Below are positions 49,542 to 60,080 of a DNA stretch of 64,000 bases, in pieces. How positions within the stretch are numbered: the first letter of the stretch is position 1; the number at the start of each line of letters is the position of its first letter. Origin of the DNA: Acidobacteriota bacterium (GTDB lineage: Bacteria > Acidobacteriota > Terriglobia > Terriglobales > Acidobacteriaceae); NCBI GenBank assembly GCA_031296115.1, contig JARLGI010000120.1:1-64000 (forward strand), written 5' to 3'. Under the pieces are notes generated by a model. That model was given only the letters and a program-made list of their open reading frames with translations. It did no database searches and was not told the DNA's origin. The position numbers were made by a program, and so were the translations under genes.

Positions 49542-50294
49542 TTAGTCGTACCGCTCAAAGACAATCCGCTTGCGGTCCCAGCCAAGCACTTCTTTCAGGA
49601 GCTTGCGGTTGGCGTCAACCATCTGATGCAGACCGCAAATATAGGCTTGCATGTCGCTGCGTCCGGCGACGATCTCGCGCACATGGTCTTGCACATAGCC
49701 GCGACATCCGGCCCAACGATCGCCGCCGCGGCTGAGCGTCGGCACGTAATGGAAGTTCGGGTTGTCGCGCACAATCTGCTCGAACTCGTCGCGGTAGTAC
49801 AGGCTGTGTTCGTAGCGAGTGCCAAACACCAGCCAATACTGGTGATCGCGATTGCGCTCCTGGCGCTCGAAGAGCCAATGCAGCATGCCGCGAATAGGCG
49901 CAATGCCAGTGCCGGTGGCGATGAACACTGCATCTTTGTGCGGTTCGCGCAGGGTGAACAGACCATGCGGGCCATGGAACTTCACCGTCGCTCCTTCTTC
50001 GAGGTCGCACAGCCAGTTCGACAGAAAGCCGCTGTCCACGCGGTTCAGGCACAGGTCGAAGGTGGCGTTGGTGCGCGGCGCCGACGCGATTGAGTAGGCG
50101 CGTGTGTGCTCTTTGCCGTCCGGTTTGGGCTGCTTAATGGAAACAAATTGTCCGGGCGTGAAGTGGAACTCGTCGAGGTCTTCGACCGCAAGTTTCAGAT
50201 GTTTGGTTTGTTCGGACAGAAAGATAGAGCGAAGCACCTGCGCTGTGTACAGTTGCCGCTCAACGGCCGACGGTTGCTGCAGTTGTGTGCTCAT
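49542..50294 (-). CDS. Ferredoxin/flavodoxin-NADP reductase-like flavoprotein
   Basis: FTPGQFVSIKQPKPDGKEHTRAYSIASAPRT...AVFIATGTGIAPIRGML...YICGLHQMVDANRKLL. Confidence 0.88.
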   Translation of the reverse strand: MSTQLQQPSAVERQLYTAQVLRSIFLSEQTKHLKLAVEDLDEFHFTPGQFVSIKQPKPDGKEHTRAYSIASAPRTNATFDLCLNRVDSGFLSNWLCDLEEGATVKFHGPHGLFTLREPHKDAVFIATGTGIAPIRGMLHWLFERQERNRDHQYWLVFGTRYEHSLYYRDEFEQIVRDNPNFHYVPTLSRGGDRWAGCRGYVQDHVREIVAGRSDMQAYICGLHQMVDANRKLLKEVLGWDRKRIVFERYD

Positions 50295-50461
50295 GCTGGT
50301 AGTGATTTAGATGCATTGGACGCGCCGCGGACGCGGGCTTCGCAGCGTTAGCACAGATGGACGAAGCGGCCGAGCGCTGTCGCAATGAAAAAATGCCGGG
50401 ACGAGCAAAGCAAGTCATCCCGCTCTCCTGGTTCCGCTTCGAAAAGAGGGGTCAGACGCGG

Positions 50462-52333
50462 CTATTCCACCGTCACCGACTTGGCGAGGTTGCGTGGCTG
50501 GTCCACGTCGCAGCCGCGGCGGACGGCAATGTGATACGCAAGCAGCTGGCAGGGAACCACTTCCAGGATGGGCGCGAGCAGCTCCGGCGCTTGCGGGACG
50601 TAGAGTACGTGGTCGGCGGCCTCGCGGATCTCCTCATCGCCGTCGGTGGCGATGGCAATGACCGTGCCTGAGCGCGCCTTCACTTCCTTCAGGTTCGAGA
50701 TGGTCTTCTCGTAGCGCGTGACCGAGCCGGGATCGTTGAGGTCGCGCGTAGCCAGGATGACGACCGGAAGGTCCTCGTCGATCAACGCGTTGGGGCCGTG
50801 CTTCATCTCGCCCGCAGGATAGCCTTCAGCGTGGATATAGGAGATTTCCTTCAGCTTGAGCGCGCCTTCCAACGCGATGGGATAGTGAATACCGCGTCCG
50901 AGGAAGAGGAAGTCGTTCGCGCGGTGGTACTCCTTCGCGAGATCTTCGGTCTCTTCATCGCGCGCCAGGACTGCTTCCAACTTGCCCGGCATGAGCGTGA
51001 GATCGGTCAGCAGCTGCTTGGAGTGTTCCTCGTCGATGGTGCCGCGGACCTGCCCAAGATACACCGCGAACAGGAACAGCGCGGTCAACTGCGCCGTAAA
51101 AGCCTTGGTGGAAGCGACGCCGATCTCCGGCCCGGCGTGGGTGTAGATGGTGCCGTTCGACTCGCGCACGATCATGGAGCCGACGACGTTGCAAATGCCG
51201 AGGGTCTTGCCGCCCTTGGCGCGCGATTCGCGCATGGCCGCAATGGTATCGGCAGTCTCGCCGGACTGGGTGATGAGGATGGTCAGATCGTCCGGGCCGG
51301 TGAGCGGATCGCGGTAGCGGAATTCGCTGGCGTAGTCTACTTCGACCGGCAGCTTGGCCAGGCGCTCAATCATGAACTTGCCGGCCAGCGCGGCGTGCCA
51401 ACTGGTTCCGCAAGCGGCGATGTACACCTTCTGCAGCTTGCGGAAGTCGTCGTCGGTGATGTCCATCTCGTCGAGGAAGACCTTGCCGCTGTCGAGTGAG
51501 ACTCGGCCCAGTGTGGTGTCGCGGACGGCGCGCGGCTGCTCGTAGATTTCCTTGAGCATGAAGTGCTTGAAGCCGCCCTTTTCCGCCATGATCGGGTCCC
51601 ACGTAATGTGCTGCACTTCGCGGGTGAGAGGCTTGCCGTCGAAGTCGGTGACCTGCACGCCGGCAGGCGTGATGGTCGCAAGGTCGCCGTCGGCAAGGAA
51701 GAACAGGTCGCGCGTGTGATACAGGATCGCGGGAACGTCGCTGGCAACAAAGTACTCGTCCTTGCCGAGGCCGATGACCGCAGGCGGCCCGTTGCGCGCC
51801 GCAACAATCTTGTTGGGCTCGTCGGATGAGATTACCGCGATGGCGAAAACGCCGGTCAGGAGCTGTACCGTCTTGCGGACCGCTTCTTCCAGCGGAATCT
51901 TGTGACCGTTGTGAGTGGCGAGGTTCTTCTCCACCAGGTGGGCAATGACTTCGGTGTCGGTTTCGGTGCGGAACTTGTGGCCTTCGTCAATCAGCTTGCG
52001 CTTCAGGGTGACGTAGTTCTCCACGATGCCGTTGTGCACGACGACAATCTTGCCGGTGCAGTCGCGATGGGGATGCGCGTTCTCTTCGGTTGGACGTCCA
52101 TGCGTGGCCCAGCGGGTGTGGCCGATGCCGTAGGTGCCGTCGAGCGGATGCAGACGGATGACTTCCTCGAGGTTGCGCAGCTTGCCTTCCGCGCGGCGCA
52201 CCTGCAAGCCTTCGCCGTTGCCGCCTACCGCGATGCCGGCCGAGTCATAGCCGCGATATTCCAGACGTCGCAAACCATCTATGATGACCGGCACAACCCG
52301 CTTGTTTCCGACGTATCCAACAATCCCACACAT
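50462..52333 (-). CDS. glmS: Glutamine-fructose-6-phosphate aminotransferase
   Basis: [36 protein letters not shown]...[17 protein letters not shown]...LAKSVTVE. Confidence 0.97.
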   Translation of the reverse strand: MCGIVGYVGNKRVVPVIIDGLRRLEYRGYDSAGIAVGGNGEGLQVRRAEGKLRNLEEVIRLHPLDGTYGIGHTRWATHGRPTEENAHPHRDCTGKIVVVHNGIVENYVTLKRKLIDEGHKFRTETDTEVIAHLVEKNLATHNGHKIPLEEAVRKTVQLLTGVFAIAVISSDEPNKIVAARNGPPAVIGLGKDEYFVASDVPAILYHTRDLFFLADGDLATITPAGVQVTDFDGKPLTREVQHITWDPIMAEKGGFKHFMLKEIYEQPRAVRDTTLGRVSLDSGKVFLDEMDITDDDFRKLQKVYIAACGTSWHAALAGKFMIERLAKLPVEVDYASEFRYRDPLTGPDDLTILITQSGETADTIAAMRESRAKGGKTLGICNVVGSMIVRESNGTIYTHAGPEIGVASTKAFTAQLTALFLFAVYLGQVRGTIDEEHSKQLLTDLTLMPGKLEAVLARDEETEDLAKEYHRANDFLFLGRGIHYPIALEGALKLKEISYIHAEGYPAGEMKHGPNALIDEDLPVVILATRDLNDPGSVTRYEKTISNLKEVKARSGTVIAIATDGDEEIREAADHVLYVPQAPELLAPILEVVPCQLLAYHIAVRRGCDVDQPRNLAKSVTVE

Positions 52334-52412
52334 GGGTTCTGCTCTCCAATGCGACTGCTATTTGATGAGCCAGGGCGAGCTTCTGATGCGGAACGGTCCG
52401 CCCGGCCGCTGG

Positions 52413-52658
52413 CTAGTCTTCCAGCGTGAAGCGGTATTCCTCGATCACCGGGTTGGTCAGTACCTCGCGGGCAACGCGCTCGACTTCGGCATTCGCCTCC
52501 TCGCGGCTAAGGCTTGCGTCGAGGTTGATCTCGAAGTACTTGCCCTGGCGCAGATCGCTGATGCCGCGATAACCCATCTTCTTCAATGCGCCGTGAATGG
52601 TTTTGCCCTGCGGATCGAGCACACTCTTCTTCAGCGAGACGTAAACGTAGGCTTTCAT
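52413..52658 (-). CDS. purS: Phosphoribosylformylglycinamidine synthase subunit PurS
   Basis: MKAYVYVSLKKSVLDPQGKTIHGALKKMGYRGISDLRQGKYFEINLDASLSREEANAEVERVAREVLTNPVIEEYRF. Confidence 0.92.
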   Translation of the reverse strand: MKAYVYVSLKKSVLDPQGKTIHGALKKMGYRGISDLRQGKYFEINLDASLSREEANAEVERVAREVLTNPVIEEYRFTLED

Positions 52659-52671
52659 AGGAGATGTTCCA

Positions 52672-53085
52672 TTATAGGGTGCGGGGCTTCGCCGTCGCGA
52701 ATTGCTCGTCGATCTCGACCTGGTAGCCATTGGCCAGTCGGTTGTTGGCGTTGGCCAACCCGACGACGGCCATCATCTCGTGGAACATCGCGTCCGTCAT
52801 GCCTTTCTTGCGGGCCGAAACCGTGTGTGCTGCGACGCAGTAGGGACACCCGTTGGTGATGCTGACGGCGAGATAGATCAGCTCTTTCATGACCGGGTCG
52901 AGCGTGCCCGGAGCCATCAGCTGCTTGGTGTCTTCCCAGGTGCGCTTTAACAGCGCCGGGTCCGCCGCCAGGGCCTTCCAGAAATTGTTGACCCAGTCGG
53001 TCTTGCGCGTCGCCATGATGTCGTCATAAACCGCGCGGACTTCGGGGTTGGCGTCTCTGTATTCAATGAGCCCGAACGTTGCCAT
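52672..53085 (-). CDS. Carboxymuconolactone decarboxylase/AhpD-like protein
   Basis: MKELIYLAVSITNGCPYCVAAHTVSARKKGMTDAMFHEMMAVVGLANANNRLANGY: CxxC-H motif. Confidence 0.9.
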   Translation of the reverse strand: MATFGLIEYRDANPEVRAVYDDIMATRKTDWVNNFWKALAADPALLKRTWEDTKQLMAPGTLDPVMKELIYLAVSITNGCPYCVAAHTVSARKKGMTDAMFHEMMAVVGLANANNRLANGYQVEIDEQFATAKPRTL

Positions 53086-53094
53086 GGTCTCTCC

Positions 53095-54522
53095 TTATAC
53101 CTCCACCTTCTGCTTATACGCCGCCACCTGCACGTTCCATCCCAGCGCCTGGACCATGGCATCGCGCAATTGCGAGGCCGCACTGGGCTCGCCATGCACC
53201 AGGTACGTTCGAGCGGGTGCGCGATGGAACGTGTGCAGCCATTCCAACAGTTCGCCCGTGTCGGCGTGATCGCTGAACTGCTCCAGGGCCACGACCTGGG
53301 CGCGTATGGGCACCACCTGCCCAAACATCTTCACCTCGTGCGCTCCGCTCTTGATGGTGAAGCCGCGCGTGCCTGGCGCTTGAAACCCGATGAAGAGCAC
53401 CAGGTTTCGCGGATCGGGCAGCCGCTGCATCAGATGGTGCAGGATGCGGCCGCCGGTGACCATGCCGCTGGAAGAGACGATGATCGCGGGATACATCGAG
53501 TCGTTGATCTTCTTCGAATCGTCCTGGGTGACGTCGAAAAAGAAGTTCGGCCATTCCAGCGGCGAGCCGTACTTCTCGATGAGTTCCTTGGTTTCTGGCG
53601 AGAATTCTTCGCTGTGCTTCAGGAATATCTGCACCGCCTTGATCGCCATGGGGCTGTCGGCATGCACCGGCACGCGCGGAATCTGGCCGGTTTCCATGAG
53701 CTCTTTCACGATGAACAGGAACTTCTGCGAGCGCTCGACGGCGAACGAGGGCACAACCACCGTTCCTCCAAGCTGTACCGTCGTGCGAATCAGCGCCGCC
53801 ATCTGCGGCCGCGGATCGGTGTGCGGATGCTCGCGGTTGCCGTAGGTGCTCTCCATCACCAGCAGGTCGCAGTCCTCGCCTTCCGTCGGGCCGGAATGCA
53901 ACACTTTGCCGGGCGCAATCTGGTTGTTGCGCACACGTCCGATGTCGCCGGTGAAGAGCAGCTTCGACGTTTTTCCATCGGCGGTCAGAGTGACTTCCGC
54001 CATCGACGAGCCGAGGATGTGGGCGGCGCGGACGTAGCGGAACGAGAAGTGCGGACTGAGCTGCTTGGTCTCCTCGAAGTTGACCGGGCGGAAGAGCGTC
54101 AGGCACTGCTGCGCTTCCTCCATGGTGTACAGCGGCAACGCGGGATGATGCTTGGTCGCCCGTGTCTTGTTGTAAAACTCCGCGTCTTCTTCCTGCAGGT
54201 GTCCGGAATCGGGAAGCAGGATGCCGCAGAGATCAATCGTCGCCGGGGTCGCATAAATCGGCCCGTGGAAGCCTTGCTTCACCAGCCGCGGGATCCAGCC
54301 GGAATGGTCGAGGTGGGCGTGGGTCAGAATGACCGCGTCGATCTCGCGCGCGGGCACGGGCAAGTCCTGCCAGTTGCGCTCGCGCCACTCTTTTTGTCCC
54401 TGAAAAAGTCCGCAATCCACCAACACCTGAATGCCTTGCTTGCCGGTCTCATCGCCGGTGTTGATCAGGTGCTTCGAGCCGGTGACGACGCCGGCTGCGC
54501 CAAGAAATTGTATGTAGCTCAA
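53095..54522 (-). CDS. MBL-fold/beta-CASP hydrolase (RNA-specificity domain, Ysh1-like)
   Basis: VILTHAHLDHSGWIPRLVKQGF; LLFTGDIGR; VVVPSFAVERSQ; IIVSSSGMVTGGRILHHL. Confidence 0.93.
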   Translation of the reverse strand: MSYIQFLGAAGVVTGSKHLINTGDETGKQGIQVLVDCGLFQGQKEWRERNWQDLPVPAREIDAVILTHAHLDHSGWIPRLVKQGFHGPIYATPATIDLCGILLPDSGHLQEEDAEFYNKTRATKHHPALPLYTMEEAQQCLTLFRPVNFEETKQLSPHFSFRYVRAAHILGSSMAEVTLTADGKTSKLLFTGDIGRVRNNQIAPGKVLHSGPTEGEDCDLLVMESTYGNREHPHTDPRPQMAALIRTTVQLGGTVVVPSFAVERSQKFLFIVKELMETGQIPRVPVHADSPMAIKAVQIFLKHSEEFSPETKELIEKYGSPLEWPNFFFDVTQDDSKKINDSMYPAIIVSSSGMVTGGRILHHLMQRLPDPRNLVLFIGFQAPGTRGFTIKSGAHEVKMFGQVVPIRAQVVALEQFSDHADTGELLEWLHTFHRAPARTYLVHGEPSAASQLRDAMVQALGWNVQVAAYKQKVEV

Positions 54523-54636
54523 TCGGTCCTCATGCGTGCGAGCCAGATTCTACCGCAAGCGCTGCCAGCTGACGAGGCAATCCTCGATGATACTGCGCCA
54601 TGAAAAAAAGTTCGGGTTGGCCCGGACCACCGTCTC

Positions 54637-56406
54637 TTATCGCACCGGCGGCGGCACATCGTAAACGTTGTTGCCGGTACTGGCTTCGGGGACGCTGCCG
54701 TCGTTGACAACGATTTTGTCAGGCGCGACTGGTACCTCGAGGCGACCAGTGCCTTTCTGCCCGGCCTTTACGACGATGCGGACACTCTTTTCGCCCGATG
54801 GCGTCTGGACAAGCCCGGGTACCTCGGCCCCAGTGCGTCCGCGGTTCTCGATGGTGACCGTCACCATGAAGTTTGAGCCCTCGCCCAGCATCGGGCGCGT
54901 ATAGACCGACTCAACCTTGAACTCGGGCAGCCCGCGATCGCGATAGACCCAGTCGTCGAAGAACCACTCCAGGTCGCGCTTGGAGTTGGTTTGCAGGAGC
55001 TTCTGGAAGTAGCTGGGGTCCTTGTCGGCGCCGCCGCGGTAGGCCAGCAGGGTACGCTGCATGTCGGTGGTTCCGACCATGTCGCGCAGCATCCACATGA
55101 CGAAGCCGCCCTTGCCGTGCAGGTAGACCTCGTCGTTGGTGTTGAGCAAGGTGTTGTCGGCCTCGCTGGCTTTCATCGCGCCGGCCGCTTGCGCTGCCGG
55201 ATGAGACAGCTTTTCGGCCTCGATGAGAGGCTCGCGATACTGGTCGAGATATTCCAGCGCCGCGCGCCGGCCGGAACGCATCTCCACCGCCATCACCTGG
55301 AGGAAGCGCTCGACTCCGTCCTGGATCCACGCGTGCGGAGAATGTAAGCGCGACGCAACCTGCAATGGCATCAGCAACAGCTGGAGCATGGGTGTGGAGG
55401 CTTCGCGCAGCGGTGTGAACAGCACTGCGCCGTTCTTCCACGGATTGGCGTTAGGGTTGGCGAGCTCGATGACGCGCGCGGGCTCATGCGGCTCGTGCAG
55501 CCAATCGTGCAGCAGAGGGTCGTTGGCTTCGGCGGCGAGCGCGTAGTCGCGGGCCTCGGTGGTGTGCTCAGGAAGGTGGGTGAACGCAATCGTGGGGCGC
55601 GGCAGCTCGACGTAGTTGGCAATGGCGAAGGCGGGAACCATCTCACCCAGGCCATCCAGCTGAAGCGTGTTGCTGGACTCTTCTGTGCCTCCGCCGGGCG
55701 GCGAATACCCAACCGTCTGCTTGTCGCCGCAGGTGGAACCGGTACCGTTAACCGCAATGCAGAGCGGTTGCTGTGCGGCCGGCGTCAGGATGCGGGCGGC
55801 AAATTCGCTGCGCTCATGCCGCTGCTTCCAGCGCGCCATGGCATCGAAAACGGCGCTGCCGTCGCTGAGGCTAACGGCGTCAATCGCCACCGGATACCAG
55901 ACCACGTAGCCGAGCCCGCGGACCGCGGTGAAGGAATTGCTAATATGGTCCCAGTCGTTGCGCACAGCAACTTCGGCGGGGATGCCAGTGCGCGTCAGGC
56001 GAGTCGCGTCCGGGGTGATGGTGCCGCCGTATTGCACGTCGAGGGTGACGGTACTGGCGGGTGCTATTTCTTTCGGCAGGGTGACGATGACTTCCGAGAG
56101 GCTGCCGGTGTGGTCGATGTCGGAGGTGTAGTTGTCGCCCAGCCACTCTAACGGCTGGTCGTTCAGCGTGATGGCGTTCCATGCCAGCGACGAAGACACT
56201 TGCAGCGTGACCAGCTTCTGCGGCTTGTTGGAGTCGTTGCGCAGAGTGAGCTTGCCGTTGACGGCGATGACGTGCGCGGTGCGGTCCACCTGCGCTTCGA
56301 GCTGATAGCGCGTGATGGTGAAGGCCTCGCGGTCGATGGCGGCGAGCGGCTGTAGGATTGCGAGGAAGCAGAAGGGCAAAAAGAGCAGCCGTGAAAGACG
56401 CTTCAT
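54637..56406 (-). CDS. Secreted M1-peptidase-like protein lacking an obvious HExxH motif
   Basis: N-terminal beta domain (QLEAQVDRTAHVIAVNGKLTLRNDSNK..), KGGFVMWMLRDMVGTTDMQRTLLAYRGGADKDPSYFQKLLQTNSKRDLEWFFDDWVYRDRGLPEF resembles M1 C-terminal part. Confidence 0.65.
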   Translation of the reverse strand: MKRLSRLLFLPFCFLAILQPLAAIDREAFTITRYQLEAQVDRTAHVIAVNGKLTLRNDSNKPQKLVTLQVSSSLAWNAITLNDQPLEWLGDNYTSDIDHTGSLSEVIVTLPKEIAPASTVTLDVQYGGTITPDATRLTRTGIPAEVAVRNDWDHISNSFTAVRGLGYVVWYPVAIDAVSLSDGSAVFDAMARWKQRHERSEFAARILTPAAQQPLCIAVNGTGSTCGDKQTVGYSPPGGGTEESSNTLQLDGLGEMVPAFAIANYVELPRPTIAFTHLPEHTTEARDYALAAEANDPLLHDWLHEPHEPARVIELANPNANPWKNGAVLFTPLREASTPMLQLLLMPLQVASRLHSPHAWIQDGVERFLQVMAVEMRSGRRAALEYLDQYREPLIEAEKLSHPAAQAAGAMKASEADNTLLNTNDEVYLHGKGGFVMWMLRDMVGTTDMQRTLLAYRGGADKDPSYFQKLLQTNSKRDLEWFFDDWVYRDRGLPEFKVESVYTRPMLGEGSNFMVTVTIENRGRTGAEVPGLVQTPSGEKSVRIVVKAGQKGTGRLEVPVAPDKIVVNDGSVPEASTGNNVYDVPPPVR

Positions 56407-56564
56407 GAGTGGTGACAGAATTCTATTCACAATTGTCATGACGAGCGAAGCGAGGCATCTGCTGTTGGATGGCTGGCGAGAAAGCAAATCCCTCACTGCG
56501 CTCGTGATGACAACTCCAATCGCAGGCCGTATTCTCGCGCCGGAGGAGCGACGCCCTCCGGTGG

Positions 56565-57311
56565 TCAGTCACTGGCGCCCTTCTTAGCACGGCGCTGGCG
56601 AGCGAGTTCGTACATCACGATGCCGCCGGCGACCGATACATTCAGCGACGGCACAGCGCCCGTCATGGGGATAGACACCAGAAAATCGCAGCGACGGCGC
56701 ACCAGGTCGTGCAGCCCTTTGCCTTCGGCGCCGAGCACGATGGCGCAGTGCATGTTGTAATCAATCTCGTCATAGCTTTGCGTGCCGCGCTCGTCGAGGC
56801 CGACGGTCCAGACGTTGCGCTCCTTCAATTCGTCGAGGGTGCGCGAGATGTTGGTGACCCGCGCGATGGGCAGGTGCTCCGACGCCCCTGCCGAAGCTTT
56901 CACCGCAGTCCCAGTGAGTCCGGCCGCGCGGCGCTCGGGGATGATGGCTCCGTCGGCGCCGGCTCCGTCGGCGGTGCGAATCAGCGCGCCCAGGTTGTGC
57001 GGATCCTCGACACTGTCGAGCACCAGCAGGAAGCTGTATTCGCCGTGACGGTTTTCTAGGAGCGTGTCCACGTCGGCATATTGCTTGCCGGTGGTGACGG
57101 CGATGACGCCCTGGTGCGTGTTCGTATTGGCAGTACGGTCCAGTTGCTCGCGCAGCAGGAAGCGCACCTGCACGCCGCTGGCGCGGCAGTCGTCAATGAG
57201 CCGCTGCATGCGCTGATCGTGGCGCTCGCGCGCAATGCCGACGTACTCGAAGCTGCGGCCTCCGGACTTCAGAGCCTCGCTGACCGCATGAATGCCGTAG
57301 ATAACGACCAT
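56565..57311 (-). CDS. rlmB: 23S rRNA 2'-O-methyltransferase (RlmB/SpoU family)
   Basis: VIYGIHAVSEALKSG...FLLVLDSVEDPHNLGALIRTADGAGADGAIIPERR...IVLGAEGKGLHDLVRRRCDFLVSIPMTGAVPSLNVSVAGGIVMYEL. Confidence 0.93.
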   Translation of the reverse strand: MVVIYGIHAVSEALKSGGRSFEYVGIARERHDQRMQRLIDDCRASGVQVRFLLREQLDRTANTNTHQGVIAVTTGKQYADVDTLLENRHGEYSFLLVLDSVEDPHNLGALIRTADGAGADGAIIPERRAAGLTGTAVKASAGASEHLPIARVTNISRTLDELKERNVWTVGLDERGTQSYDEIDYNMHCAIVLGAEGKGLHDLVRRRCDFLVSIPMTGAVPSLNVSVAGGIVMYELARQRRAKKGASD

Positions 57312-57447
57312 GTTTTATCAGTTTACGACATCGGTCGAGCTCACCACCCGATCGTCCTTCGCGTCAGGACTAGTGACAGCCGGAGAATTTCAAGGAAACG
57401 ATGCGGGTCCTCCAATCTTGCGAGCCCGACTGCAAGTATTCCGTCGT

Positions 57448-58960
57448 TTACCACAGCAGGCAATCGTCCGCGGGATCAGGGACCATGCTGCTGTAATCGC
57501 CCCAACGGTCACCATTCGCCTGTGAGGCGGTGCCGGCCTTGATGCTGGCTTCCTGCTCCATGGTGCTCGGCGGATCGGTGAGCAGGCGTCTGGTGAAGTT
57601 GATCGAAAGATACATGGTGCTGCTCGAGATGCTATAGCCCATTGCCATATCGCCTACTTTGTCCATGGCGATGCTGCCCATCCAGCGAGAGTTACTGTCG
57701 GGTGCGAACGTGCTCTGCTGGAAGGCGGTAAAGTCTCCCTTCTCCAGTGCCCGCAACTCGTACCAGCGGATTCCGTACGAACCATCGTTGTTTTGCACGG
57801 TATGCGTCACCACCATGCTTTGATGCGCCGACTGGCCGGCCGTTGCCGGTACGGTGGGGGGGGGGGGACGAAGTTGCGATAACGAGACGGTACATGGTTA
57901 TCTGGCCCAGCGCATAGAGCAGAGTGCTGGTGTCTTTCTGCGGAACGCAGTCGGCCAGCACGCCACCGTGTAGGGAGCCACAGATATGGAAAACGGACCG
58001 GTGAAGGTGGAATTCTGCGGATTGGCAAAGTCTACATGGAACTTGAAAAGGCCCAACGCATGGTTGGAGCCGCTGACGTTGCCGACGATGAAATTGGGGG
58101 CCCCTCGCGGCGGCGGCACAGCGCCATCCAGATCGGCAGGCAGGAAATGAAAAATGTCACTGCCGGTTTGAAAACAGATGGCCGAGGCCGGACCGCCTTG
58201 CAGCATCGAGCTGCGATCCAGGGCGCACGCCGAGCTGGCCTGGAACGCCCAATTCAGATACAAGTCAGTCGTCAGATAATACGCGTCGGGCCAGACGGCA
58301 AGCTTCGGGTAGTCCGGAAGGTAATTGTTATAGGGAATGGCGTAACGGTAGTAAGCTCACGTAGCGTCGGAGGTGGTCGAGACCGCGATGCAGATAAACA
58401 ATGGCGGCGTAAATCCATACTCTCCCGCGATCTGCTGGATGATCCATCGCCCCGCCGCTCGGTCGAAGCGAACGGTGGGATCGCTCATCGCGTCCTCCGT
58501 CTCAAATTGGCCTCCAAATCCCTGGAACAGGCTTTTGACGTAGTACGGCCCGAAGATGACGTTGCCTGTGGTCTTGTCGAATACGGCATACAGGAAGTTG
58601 GTGGTCTGCACGTATTGCCCGTTAGTGCCCGGAGCGCCATTGGTGTCGGGAGGGACGGCGCCGCCCTGCGTAATTCCTTCGAAGCTCATGACAATCTGCG
58701 CTTGTTGCGCCAGCCCCGGCGAAGATTGCACTACCGGGCCGAATGCCGGCGGGATGTGACGAGCGGGCGGTTCCTCCATTTCCAGCACCTGTTGCCGCCC
58801 GGTATCACGCACAGGCTTGGTGCCGTGCATCAGTTCGCGGAGTGGTGGGGACGTGTCATACCGTACTGCCGGAACTACTACCGGGCCTTGACCGGCTGTT
58901 GCGCGACCACGGCGGGAACGAGGCAAAGCACTAGCAGCAGCGAGATAAGGATGCGAACCA
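57448..58960 (-). pseudogene. Decayed large secreted protein (several frameshifts, in-frame TGA, 12-nt G homopolymer)
   Basis: Collinear pieces MVRILISLLLVLCLVPAVVAQQPVKAR / VVVPAVRYDTSPPLRELMHG...SFEGITQGGAVPPDTNGAPGTNGQYVQTTNFLYAVFDK...STTSDAT* / AYYRYAIPYNNYLPDYPKLAVWPDAYYLTTDLY... / CVPQKDTSTLLYALGQITMYRL / MVVTHTVQNNDGSYGIRWYELR...GDRWGDYSSMVPDPADDCLLW. Confidence 0.75.
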
Positions 58961-59124
58961 TACGATTTCTCCTGCGAGGATGACCGAGCGACATTTTGCG
59001 GACTTTCAGTGTAGCGCCTCGGGTGAGGACGGCCTCGATTGTATTCCTGTCGCTGGTCCTCGATGAATCGCCGAGCAGTACGCCGCGCAGCCAACCTGCA
59101 TTTATACTTCCCTAAGGAGCGTGC

Positions 59125-59895
59125 GTGTCCCTTTCGGCCATTATTGTGGATGATGAGCAACTGGCCCGCGACGAACTTGCCTACCTGTTGCGCGATCTCG
59201 ATGTGGACGTCATCGCGCAGGGCAAGAACGGCGTCGACGCGGTCAACCTGATCAAGGAGTTTTCGCCCGACCTGGTGTTCCTCGACGTGCAGATGCCGGG
59301 GCTCGACGGCTTCGGCGCCATCAAGAAGCTGCTGGACAAGAAAGTGCCGCTGCCGCAGATCGTGTTCGCTACCGCGTTCGATCAGTATGCAGTAAAGGCC
59401 TTCGAGGTCAACGCGGTTGACTACCTGCTGAAGCCGTTCGACAAAACGCGCGTGGCCAAGTCGGTGGAGAAGGCTCGGCAGAAGCTGGAGACCGCCGGGT
59501 CGCCGAGCGAGCAGATCGGCACCATCGTCAAGATGCTGGAGCAGCAGCAGCGTCCGTCGTCGACCAAGGTAATGCTGAAGTCGGCGGGGCGGCTCTTCCT
59601 GGTGGACCAGAAAGACATCTGCTACGCCTCGATCGAGGACGGCGTCATCACCGTGGTGGCGACCAACATGGAAGGGCAGTCGAACTGCCGCACCCTGGAA
59701 GAGCTGCTCGACTCGCTTGACCCCAACACCTTCTGGCGCGCGCATCGCTCGTACCTGGTCAACATCAATCGCATCAAGGAAGTCGTGCCCTGGTTCAAGA
59801 GCTCGTACCAGATCCGCATGGAAGACAAGAAGCAGGCGGAGATTCCGGTCAGCCGGGCGCAGACCAAGCGGCTGAGAGAGCTGTTTGGCCTGTAG
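59125..59895 (+). CDS. LytTR-family response regulator
   Basis: AIIVDDEQLARDELAYLL...LVFLDVQMPGLDGF...VFATAFDQYAVKAFEVNAVDYLLKPFDKTRV...FWRAHRSYLVNINRIKEVVPW. Confidence 0.95.
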   Translation: MSLSAIIVDDEQLARDELAYLLRDLDVDVIAQGKNGVDAVNLIKEFSPDLVFLDVQMPGLDGFGAIKKLLDKKVPLPQIVFATAFDQYAVKAFEVNAVDYLLKPFDKTRVAKSVEKARQKLETAGSPSEQIGTIVKMLEQQQRPSSTKVMLKSAGRLFLVDQKDICYASIEDGVITVVATNMEGQSNCRTLEELLDSLDPNTFWRAHRSYLVNINRIKEVVPWFKSSYQIRMEDKKQAEIPVSRAQTKRLRELFGL

Positions 59896-60003
59896 GGAGC
59901 GACTAGCAACTAGCAACTGGCAATTCGCGTCTGCTCAGCGATCGGAATGACTGTTTGACACAAGTTGCTGGGAACCCTCGCTTCTGCACCCCCCGAAGCC
60001 TCC

Positions 60004-60080
60004 AGTTGCCAGTTGCCAGTTGCCAGTTGCCAGTTGCCAGTTGCCAGTTGCCAGTTGCCAGTTGCCAGTTGCCAGGTGCC
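60004..60080. repeat. Heptanucleotide tandem repeat (AGTTGCC)x10 plus one imperfect unit
   Basis: Ten exact copies 60004-60073, then AGGTGCC; ends 12 bp before ATG of HpnK-like gene. Confidence 0.95.

Noticed and set aside
53170-54603. 477-aa plus-strand ORF opposite the MBL/beta-CASP gene
   Set aside because: Shadow ORF; the minus-strand gene has intact metal-binding motifs.
58357-59916. 519-aa minus-strand ORF covering the LytTR gene
   Set aside because: Its N-terminal two thirds are antisense to the LytTR regulator; only the last ~200 aa belong to the decayed secreted protein.
60004-60080. CRISPR array
   Set aside because: Unit is 7 bp with no spacers; simple tandem repeat. No CRISPR-like repeat-spacer structure seen anywhere in the window.
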